NCBI GenBank assembly: GCA_011947345.1
Contig: JAAVTG010000274.1
Span: forward strand, 1-29,268
Reading direction: 5' to 3'
Source of the DNA: Phytophthora quininea
Taxonomy: Eukaryota > Oomycota > Peronosporomycetes > Peronosporales > Peronosporaceae
Length of the DNA: 29,268 bases
The first letter of the stretch is position 1. Each line of letters opens with the position of its first letter. The translations under genes and the position numbers were made by a program. The notes beneath the pieces were generated by a model. That model made no database searches. It was not told the origin of the DNA and saw only the letters and a list, made by a program, of their open reading frames with translations. Of the stretch, positions 20,559 through 29,268 are shown in pieces.

Positions 20559-20638
20559 TGGCCAATGTGGGATTCGAACCCACGCCCTTTCGGACCAGTG
20601 CCTTAAACTGGCGCCTTAGACCGCTCGGCCAATTGACC
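20559..20638 (-). tRNA. tRNA-Leu(AAG), copy 7
   Basis: Identical by eye. The upstream spacer is of the copy 4 type (C allele, C4). Confidence 0.95.
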
Positions 20639-21303
20639 ATCACAACTTAACCACAACCCTCTGACACACAAAAATAGCAAAAGACACCCTTCCAACAAAC
20701 GCACGCACACACCTCCTACACCACCTTCCTCCGCTCACACGGCGCCACCAACCACCGCTCTCTCGCCCCCGAGTCTCTTCTCGCTCGCACGCAACATTCC
20801 CTTCATGCTCGAGACCGATGCTTCACCGACTCGACCGTCACCGCGTTTCGTTCCCCAGCTCAGCGCGGGTATCTGGAACACATCAGGACACCTGCCCGTC
20901 GTCTGCGAACACCCCACGACTCGAATTCGATCGTATTGGACTTGTACTTCTCTCGGACGTCGGCCGTTCCTGAACCTGCCAGGGCGGGACATCGAGTCCA
21001 GACGTCGGCCTGTTGTTTGCCGAACTACGCACACGAAATCCCCTATTGTCGACATGCTCACAAGACTACTGACGCACAGCCGGAGCTGGCGGCCGTGCGC
21101 GTTTGCTATGTAGCAATGCGAGACAAAAGTTGTCGCAAAATGACAAAGGTTGATCGTTCGTGGAAATGTGCAGAAGGCCGAGTTTCGTGACTGGAGGGTC
21201 TGTGATCGGCTCTACAAGCCCGTGGACGTGTGTGAGGGCCGCTGGAAGTGCGTGAATGCGTGAATGCGCTGGGAGGCACAGCAGCTGAATGGAGCAAAGA
21301 GGT

Positions 21304-21383
21304 TGGCCAATGTGGGATTCGAACCCACGCCCTTTCGGACCAGTGCCTTAAACTGGCGCCTTAGACCGCTCGGCCAATTGACC
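21304..21383 (-). tRNA. tRNA-Leu(AAG), copy 8
   Basis: Identical by eye. The upstream spacer switches to the T allele. It carries two rare deletions together (ATTCCTTC and GGGCGGACATC), a pair seen again only next to copy 14. Confidence 0.95.
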
Positions 21384-22046
21384 ATCACAACTTAACCACA
21401 ACCCTCTGACACACAAAAATAGCAAAAGACACCCTTCCAACAAACGCACGCACACACCTCCTACACCACCTTCCTCCGCTCACACGGCGCCACCAACCAC
21501 CGCTCTCTCGCCCCCGAGTCTCTTCTCGCTCGCACGCAACATTCCTTCATGCTCGAGACCGATGCTTCACCGACTCGACCGTCACCGCGTTTCGTTCCCC
21601 AGCTCAGCGCGGGTATCTGGAACACATCAGGACACCTGCCCGTCGTCTGCGAACACCCCACGACTCGAATTCGATCGTATTGGACTTGTACTTCTCTCGG
21701 ATGTCGGCCGTTCCTGAACCTGCCAGGGCGGACATCGAGTCCAGACGTCGGCCTGTTGTTTGCCGAACTACGCACACGAAATCCCCTATTGTCGACATGC
21801 TCACAAGACTACTGACGCACAGCCGGAGCTGGCGGCCGTGCGCGTTTGCTATGTAGCAATGCGAGACAAAAGTTGTCGCAAAATGACAAAGGTTGATCGT
21901 TCGTGGAAATGTGCAGAAGGCCGAGTTTCGTGACTGGAGGGTCTGTGATCGGCTCTACAAGCCCGTGGACGTGTGTGAGGGCCGCTGGAAGTGCGTGAAT
22001 GCGTGAATGCGCTGGGAGGCACAGCAGCTGAATGGAGCAAAGAGGT

Positions 22047-22126
22047 TGGCCAATGTGGGATTCGAACCCACGCCCTTTCGGACCAGTGCCTTAAACTGGC
22101 GCCTTAGACCGCTCGGCCAATTGACC
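22047..22126 (-). tRNA. tRNA-Leu(AAG), copy 9
   Basis: Identical by eye. The upstream spacer has the T allele, a C4 run and no rare deletion. Confidence 0.95.
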
Positions 22127-22791
22127 ATCACAACTTAACCACAACCCTCTGACACACAAAAATAGCAAAAGACACCCTTCCAACAAACGCACGCACACAC
22201 CTCCTACACCACCTTCCTCCGCTCACACGGCGCCACCAACCACCGCTCTCTCGCCCCCGAGTCTCTTCTCGCTCGCACGCAACATTCCCTTCATGCTCGA
22301 GACCGATGCTTCACCGACTCGACCGTCACCGCGTTTCGTTCCCCAGCTCAGCGCGGGTATCTGGAACACATCAGGACACCTGCCCGTCGTCTGCGAACAC
22401 CCCACGACTCGAATTCGATCGTATTGGACTTGTACTTCTCTCGGATGTCGGCCGTTCCTGAACCTGCCAGGGCGGGACATCGAGTCCAGACGTCGGCCTG
22501 TTGTTTGCCGAACTACGCACACGAAATCCCCTATTGTCGACATGCTCACAAGACTACTGACGCACAGCCGGAGCTGGCGGCCGTGCGCGTTTGCTATGTA
22601 GCAATGCGAGACAAAAGTTGTCGCAAAATGACAAAGGTTGATCGTTCGTGGAAATGTGCAGAAGGCCGAGTTTCGTGACTGGAGGGTCTGTGATCGGCTC
22701 TACAAGCCCGTGGACGTGTGTGAGGGCCGCTGGAAGTGCGTGAATGCGTGAATGCGCTGGGAGGCACAGCAGCTGAATGGAGCAAAGAGGT

Positions 22792-22871
22792 TGGCCAATG
22801 TGGGATTCGAACCCACGCCCTTTCGGACCAGTGCCTTAAACTGGCGCCTTAGACCGCTCGGCCAATTGACC
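22792..22871 (-). tRNA. tRNA-Leu(AAG), copy 10
   Basis: Identical by eye. The upstream spacer has the T allele with the C5 run. Confidence 0.95.
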
Positions 22872-23537
22872 ATCACAACTTAACCACAACCCTCTGACAC
22901 ACAAAAATAGCAAAAGACACCCTTCCAACAAACGCACGCACACACCTCCTACACCACCTTCCTCCGCTCACACGGCGCCACCAACCACCGCTCTCTCGCC
23001 CCCGAGTCTCTTCTCGCTCGCACGCAACATTCCCTTCATGCTCGAGACCGATGCTTCACCGACTCGACCGTCACCGCGTTTCGTTCCCCCAGCTCAGCGC
23101 GGGTATCTGGAACACATCAGGACACCTGCCCGTCGTCTGCGAACACCCCACGACTCGAATTCGATCGTATTGGACTTGTACTTCTCTCGGATGTCGGCCG
23201 TTCCTGAACCTGCCAGGGCGGGACATCGAGTCCAGACGTCGGCCTGTTGTTTGCCGAACTACGCACACGAAATCCCCTATTGTCGACATGCTCACAAGAC
23301 TACTGACGCACAGCCGGAGCTGGCGGCCGTGCGCGTTTGCTATGTAGCAATGCGAGACAAAAGTTGTCGCAAAATGACAAAGGTTGATCGTTCGTGGAAA
23401 TGTGCAGAAGGCCGAGTTTCGTGACTGGAGGGTCTGTGATCGGCTCTACAAGCCCGTGGACGTGTGTGAGGGCCGCTGGAAGTGCGTGAATGCGTGAATG
23501 CGCTGGGAGGCACAGCAGCTGAATGGAGCAAAGAGGT

Positions 23538-23617
23538 TGGCCAATGTGGGATTCGAACCCACGCCCTTTCGGACCAGTGCCTTAAACTGGCGCCTTAGAC
23601 CGCTCGGCCAATTGACC
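23538..23617 (-). tRNA. tRNA-Leu(AAG), copy 11
   Basis: Identical by eye. The upstream spacer has the T allele, ATTCCTTC, and GCAAAAACACCC where most units read GCAAAAGACACCC. Confidence 0.95.
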
Positions 23618-24280
23618 ATCACAACTTAACCACAACCCTCTGACACACAAAAATAGCAAAAACACCCTTCCAACAAACGCACGCACACACCTCCTACACC
23701 ACCTTCCTCCGCTCACACGGCGCCACCAACCACCGCTCTCTCGCCCCCGAGTCTCTTCTCGCTCGCACGCAACATTCCTTCATGCTCGAGACCGATGCTT
23801 CACCGACTCGACCGTCACCGCGTTTCGTTCCCCAGCTCAGCGCGGGTATCTGGAACACATCAGGACACCTGCCCGTCGTCTGCGAACACCCCACGACTCG
23901 AATTCGATCGTATTGGACTTGTACTTCTCTCGGATGTCGGCCGTTCCTGAACCTGCCAGGGCGGGACATCGAGTCCAGACGTCGGCCTGTTGTTTGCCGA
24001 ACTACGCACACGAAATCCCCTATTGTCGACATGCTCACAAGACTACTGACGCACAGCCGGAGCTGGCGGCCGTGCGCGTTTGCTATGTAGCAATGCGAGA
24101 CAAAAGTTGTCGCAAAATGACAAAGGTTGATCGTTCGTGGAAATGTGCAGAAGGCCGAGTTTCGTGACTGGAGGGTCTGTGATCGGCTCTACAAGCCCGT
24201 GGACGTGTGTGAGGGCCGCTGGAAGTGCGTGAATGCGTGAATGCGCTGGGAGGCACAGCAGCTGAATGGAGCAAAGAGGT

Positions 24281-24360
24281 TGGCCAATGTGGGATTCGAA
24301 CCCACGCCCTTTCGGACCAGTGCCTTAAACTGGCGCCTTAGACCGCTCGGCCAATTGACC
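24281..24360 (-). tRNA. tRNA-Leu(AAG), copy 12
   Basis: Identical by eye. The upstream spacer has the T allele and starts the A5 form GCAAAAAGACAC that runs through copy 15. Confidence 0.95.
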
Positions 24361-25026
24361 ATCACAACTTAACCACAACCCTCTGACACACAAAAATAGC
24401 AAAAAGACACCCTTCCAACAAACGCACGCACACACCTCCTACACCACCTTCCTCCGCTCACACGGCGCCACCAACCACCGCTCTCTCGCCCCCGAGTCTC
24501 TTCTCGCTCGCACGCAACATTCCCTTCATGCTCGAGACCGATGCTTCACCGACTCGACCGTCACCGCGTTTCGTTCCCCAGCTCAGCGCGGGTATCTGGA
24601 ACACATCAGGACACCTGCCCGTCGTCTGCGAACACCCCACGACTCGAATTCGATCGTATTGGACTTGTACTTCTCTCGGATGTCGGCCGTTCCTGAACCT
24701 GCCAGGGCGGGACATCGAGTCCAGACGTCGGCCTGTTGTTTGCCGAACTACGCACACGAAATCCCCTATTGTCGACATGCTCACAAGACTACTGACGCAC
24801 AGCCGGAGCTGGCGGCCGTGCGCGTTTGCTATGTAGCAATGCGAGACAAAAGTTGTCGCAAAATGACAAAGGTTGATCGTTCGTGGAAATGTGCAGAAGG
24901 CCGAGTTTCGTGACTGGAGGGTCTGTGATCGGCTCTACAAGCCCGTGGACGTGTGTGAGGGCCGCTGGAAGTGCGTGAATGCGTGAATGCGCTGGGAGGC
25001 ACAGCAGCTGAATGGAGCAAAGAGGT

Positions 25027-25106
25027 TGGCCAATGTGGGATTCGAACCCACGCCCTTTCGGACCAGTGCCTTAAACTGGCGCCTTAGACCGCTCGGCCAA
25101 TTGACC
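25027..25106 (-). tRNA. tRNA-Leu(AAG), copy 13
   Basis: Identical by eye. The upstream spacer has the C allele with the A5 form. Confidence 0.95.
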
Positions 25107-25772
25107 ATCACAACTTAACCACAACCCTCTGACACACAAAAATAGCAAAAAGACACCCTTCCAACAAACGCACGCACACACCTCCTACACCACCTTCCTC
25201 CGCTCACACGGCGCCACCAACCACCGCTCTCTCGCCCCCGAGTCTCTTCTCGCTCGCACGCAACATTCCCTTCATGCTCGAGACCGATGCTTCACCGACT
25301 CGACCGTCACCGCGTTTCGTTCCCCAGCTCAGCGCGGGTATCTGGAACACATCAGGACACCTGCCCGTCGTCTGCGAACACCCCACGACTCGAATTCGAT
25401 CGTATTGGACTTGTACTTCTCTCGGACGTCGGCCGTTCCTGAACCTGCCAGGGCGGGACATCGAGTCCAGACGTCGGCCTGTTGTTTGCCGAACTACGCA
25501 CACGAAATCCCCTATTGTCGACATGCTCACAAGACTACTGACGCACAGCCGGAGCTGGCGGCCGTGCGCGTTTGCTATGTAGCAATGCGAGACAAAAGTT
25601 GTCGCAAAATGACAAAGGTTGATCGTTCGTGGAAATGTGCAGAAGGCCGAGTTTCGTGACTGGAGGGTCTGTGATCGGCTCTACAAGCCCGTGGACGTGT
25701 GTGAGGGCCGCTGGAAGTGCGTGAATGCGTGAATGCGCTGGGAGGCACAGCAGCTGAATGGAGCAAAGAGGT

Positions 25773-25852
25773 TGGCCAATGTGGGATTCGAACCCACGCC
25801 CTTTCGGACCAGTGCCTTAAACTGGCGCCTTAGACCGCTCGGCCAATTGACC
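25773..25852 (-). tRNA. tRNA-Leu(AAG), copy 14
   Basis: Identical by eye. The upstream spacer has the T allele, the A5 form and the rare deletion pair shared with copy 8. Confidence 0.95.
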
Positions 25853-26516
25853 ATCACAACTTAACCACAACCCTCTGACACACAAAAATAGCAAAAAGAC
25901 ACCCTTCCAACAAACGCACGCACACACCTCCTACACCACCTTCCTCCGCTCACACGGCGCCACCAACCACCGCTCTCTCGCCCCCGAGTCTCTTCTCGCT
26001 CGCACGCAACATTCCTTCATGCTCGAGACCGATGCTTCACCGACTCGACCGTCACCGCGTTTCGTTCCCCAGCTCAGCGCGGGTATCTGGAACACATCAG
26101 GACACCTGCCCGTCGTCTGCGAACACCCCACGACTCGAATTCGATCGTATTGGACTTGTACTTCTCTCGGATGTCGGCCGTTCCTGAACCTGCCAGGGCG
26201 GACATCGAGTCCAGACGTCGGCCTGTTGTTTGCCGAACTACGCACACGAAATCCCCTATTGTCGACATGCTCACAAGACTACTGACGCACAGCCGGAGCT
26301 GGCGGCCGTGCGCGTTTGCTATGTAGCAATGCGAGACAAAAGTTGTCGCAAAATGACAAAGGTTGATCGTTCGTGGAAATGTGCAGAAGGCCGAGTTTCG
26401 TGACTGGAGGGTCTGTGATCGGCTCTACAAGCCCGTGGACGTGTGTGAGGGCCGCTGGAAGTGCGTGAATGCGTGAATGCGCTGGGAGGCACAGCAGCTG
26501 AATGGAGCAAAGAGGT

Positions 26517-26596
26517 TGGCCAATGTGGGATTCGAACCCACGCCCTTTCGGACCAGTGCCTTAAACTGGCGCCTTAGACCGCTCGGCCAATTGACC
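26517..26596 (-). tRNA. tRNA-Leu(AAG), copy 15
   Basis: Identical by eye. The upstream spacer has the C allele and the A5 form, and has GTGTGAGAGG in place of GTGTGTGAGGG near its far end. Confidence 0.95.
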
Positions 26597-27261
26597 ATCA
26601 CAACTTAACCACAACCCTCTGACACACAAAAATAGCAAAAAGACACCCTTCCAACAAACGCACGCACACACCTCCTACACCACCTTCCTCCGCTCACACG
26701 GCGCCACCAACCACCGCTCTCTCGCCCCCGAGTCTCTTCTCGCTCGCACGCAACATTCCCTTCATGCTCGAGACCGATGCTTCACCGACTCGACCGTCAC
26801 CGCGTTTCGTTCCCCAGCTCAGCGCGGGTATCTGGAACACATCAGGACACCTGCCCGTCGTCTGCGAACACCCCACGACTCGAATTCGATCGTATTGGAC
26901 TTGTACTTCTCTCGGACGTCGGCCGTTCCTGAACCTGCCAGGGCGGGACATCGAGTCCAGACGTCGGCCTGTTGTTTGCCGAACTACGCACACGAAATCC
27001 CCTATTGTCGACATGCTCACAAGACTACTGACGCACAGCCGGAGCTGGCGGCCGTGCGCGTTTGCTATGTAGCAATGCGAGACAAAAGTTGTCGCAAAAT
27101 GACAAAGGTTGATCGTTCGTGGAAATGTGCAGAAGGCCGAGTTTCGTGACTGGAGGGTCTGTGATCGGCTCTACAAGCCCGTGGACGTGTGAGAGGCCGC
27201 TGGAAGTGCGTGAATGCGTGAATGCGCTGGGAGGCACAGCAGCTGAATGGAGCAAAGAGGT

Positions 27262-27341
27262 TGGCCAATGTGGGATTCGAACCCACGCCCTTTCGGACCA
27301 GTGCCTTAAACTGGCGCCTTAGACCGCTCGGCCAATTGACC
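27262..27341 (-). tRNA. tRNA-Leu(AAG), copy 16
   Basis: Identical by eye. The upstream spacer has the C and G alleles and ATTCCTTC, without the A5 form. Confidence 0.95.
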
Positions 27342-28005
27342 ATCACAACTTAACCACAACCCTCTGACACACAAAAATAGCAAAAGACACCCTTCCAACA
27401 AACGCACGCACACACCTCCTACACCACCTTCCTCCGCTCACACGGCGCCACCAACCACCGCTCTCTCGCCCCCGAGTCTCTTCTCGCTCGCACGCAACAT
27501 TCCTTCATGCTCGAGACCGATGCTTCACCGACTCGACCGTCACCGCGTTTCGTTCCCCAGCTCAGCGCGGGTATCTGGAACACATCAGGACACCTGCCCG
27601 TCGTCTGCGAACACCCCACGACTCGAATTCGATCGTATTGGACTTGTACTTCTCTCGGACGTCGGCCGTTCCGGAACCTGCCAGGGCGGGACATCGAGTC
27701 CAGACGTCGGCCTGTTGTTTGCCGAACTACGCACACGAAATCCCCTATTGTCGACATGCTCACAAGACTACTGACGCACAGCCGGAGCTGGCGGCCGTGC
27801 GCGTTTGCTATGTAGCAATGCGAGACAAAAGTTGTCGCAAAATGACAAAGGTTGATCGTTCGTGGAAATGTGCAGAAGGCCGAGTTTCGTGACTGGAGGG
27901 TCTGTGATCGGCTCTACAAGCCCGTGGACGTGTGTGAGGGCCGCTGGAAGTGCGTGAATGCGTGAATGCGCTGGGAGGCACAGCAGCTGAATGGAGCAAA
28001 GAGGT

Positions 28006-28085
28006 TGGCCAATGTGGGATTCGAACCCACGCCCTTTCGGACCAGTGCCTTAAACTGGCGCCTTAGACCGCTCGGCCAATTGACC
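28006..28085 (-). tRNA. tRNA-Leu(AAG), copy 17
   Basis: Identical by eye. The upstream spacer is the shortest (738-bp period). It lacks CTACAC-type bases after CACACCTC, one G in GTATTGAC, and several bases in GACGTGAGGGCC. Confidence 0.95.
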
Positions 28086-28743
28086 ATCACAACTTAACCA
28101 CAACCCTCTGACACACAAAAATAGCAAAAAGACACCCTTCCAACAAACGCACGCACACACCTCCACCACCTTCCTCCGCTCACACGGCGCCACCAACCAC
28201 CGCTCTCTCGCCCCCGAGTCTCTTCTCGCTCGCACGCAACATTCCCTTCATGCTCGAGACCGATGCTTCACCGACTCGACCGTCACCGCGTTTCGTTCCC
28301 CAGCTCAGCGCGGGTATCTGGAACACATCAGGACACCTGCCCGTCGTCTGCGAACACCCCACGACTCGAATTCGATCGTATTGACTTGTACTTCTCTCGG
28401 ACGTCGGCCGTTCCTGAACCTGCCAGGGCGGGACATCGAGTCCAGACGTCGGCCTGTTGTTTGCCGAACTACGCACACGAAATCCCCTATTGTCGACATG
28501 CTCACAAGACTACTGACGCACAGCCGGAGCTGGCGGCCGTGCGCGTTTGCTATGTAGCAATGCGAGACAAAAGTTGTCGCAAAATGACAAAGGTTGATCG
28601 TTCGTGGAAATGTGCAGAGGGCCGAGTTTCGTGACTGGAGGGTCTGTGATCGGCTCTACAAGCCCGTGGACGTGAGGGCCGCTGGAAGTGCGTGAATGCG
28701 TGAATGCGCTGGGAGGCACAGCAGCTGAATGGAGCAAAGAGGT

Positions 28744-28823
28744 TGGCCAATGTGGGATTCGAACCCACGCCCTTTCGGACCAGTGCCTTAAACTGGCGCC
28801 TTAGACCGCTCGGCCAATTGACC
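28744..28823 (-). tRNA. tRNA-Leu(AAG), copy 18 (last complete)
   Basis: Identical by eye to the others although the upstream spacer, 28824 to the edge, is the most divergent of all, with many small indels. Confidence 0.95.
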
Positions 28824-29268
28824 ATCACAACTTAACCACAACCCTCTGACACACAAAAATAGCAAAAGACACCCTTCCAACAAACGCACGCACACACCTC
28901 CTACCCACCTTCCTCCGCTCACGGCGCCACAACCACCGCTCTCTCGCCCCCGAGTCTCTTCTCGCTCGCGCAACATTCGCCGCCATGCTCGGCGATGCTT
29001 CACAAACTCGACCGTCACCGCGTTCGTTCCCAGCTCAGCGCGGGTATCTGGAACACATCAGGGACACCTGCCGTCGTCTGCGAACACCCCACGACTCGAA
29101 TTCGATCGTATTGGACTTGTACTTCTCTCGGATCGGCCGTTCCGGAACCTGCCAGGGCGGGACATCGAGTCCAGACGTCGGCCTGTTGTTTGCCGAACTA
29201 CGCACACGAAATCCCTATTGTCGACATGCTCACCAAGACTACTGACGCACAGCCGGAGCTGGCGGCCG

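Larger units (their letters stand above)
15710..29268 (-). repeat. Head-to-tail array of about 745-bp units, each with one tRNA-Leu(AAG)
   Basis: Eighteen tRNA genes recur at spacings of 746, 743, 746, 745, 745, 746, 745, 743, 745, 746, 743, 746, 746, 744, 745, 744 and 738 bp. The array begins part-way through a unit and is cut by the right edge in a nineteenth, so its full size is unknown. Spacers are about 665 bp and nearly identical. They vary at a few substitutions (GGATGTC/GGACGTC, TTCCTGAAC/TTCCGGAAC) and at one-base indels in short homopolymers. Each standard unit has one EcoRI, one XhoI and one SalI site. Each also has a doubled GCGTGAAT before CTGGGAGG. Frames of up to 128 codons recur but are opened and closed by the indels and show no known domain. 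Confidence 0.97.

Noticed and set aside
15890..29245. Repeated frames of 63-128 codons in each array unit as a protein family
   Set aside because: They overlap on both strands, are broken by one-base differences between near-identical units and show no domain.
15710..29268. CRISPR array or satellite DNA
   Set aside because: The repeating unit is about 745 bp with a complete tRNA gene, and units are near-identical throughout, without short repeats and unique spacers.

Overview
The window looks like nuclear DNA of an oomycete (Phytophthora/Pythium type). The evidence is short GT-AG introns of about 57-72 nt, compact gene spacing, oomycete-style initiator motifs (CATTYY followed by CAATTT-like) upstream of at least three genes, and MULE and Ty3/gypsy relics of the kind common in these genomes. 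No species can be named from sequence alone.

Layout. (1) Positions 1-8937 are gene-dense: a START-like protein (minus, runs off the left edge), a 410-bp inverted-repeat element in its upstream flank, homoserine kinase (minus, two exons), DNA topoisomerase IB (plus), a multi-exon protein with a Cys-rich motif and ankyrin repeats (minus, convergent with topoisomerase), and a small coiled-coil-like protein (plus, divergent from it across 113 bp). (2) Positions about 8940-15700 hold no intact gene: a CT/AC microsatellite, a nested inverted repeat, a possible tRNA-like SINE head, a decayed MULE, a decayed Ty3/gypsy reverse transcriptase and a second decayed MULE, with the three recognised transposon relics all on the minus strand. 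(3) From about 15710 to the right edge lies a head-to-tail array of about 745-bp units. It holds 18 copies of one intron-less tRNA-Leu gene (anticodon AAG, minus strand) that look identical by eye, plus a nineteenth unit cut by the edge. This is the outstanding feature.

The protein genes are housekeeping-like and do not form one pathway. Homoserine kinase makes O-phosphohomoserine for threonine synthesis. Topoisomerase I relaxes DNA and keeps all five catalytic residues. Three of the genes carry single-base deletions that break the reading frame, mostly at short homopolymers. In the topoisomerase and ankyrin genes the coding length becomes an exact multiple of three once these are counted. 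Many are therefore probably sequence errors, which also affects how the small indels between array units should be read. The tRNA array may supply decoding of CUU/CUC leucine codons; the tRNA identity is read from the sequence, while its biological role is inference.
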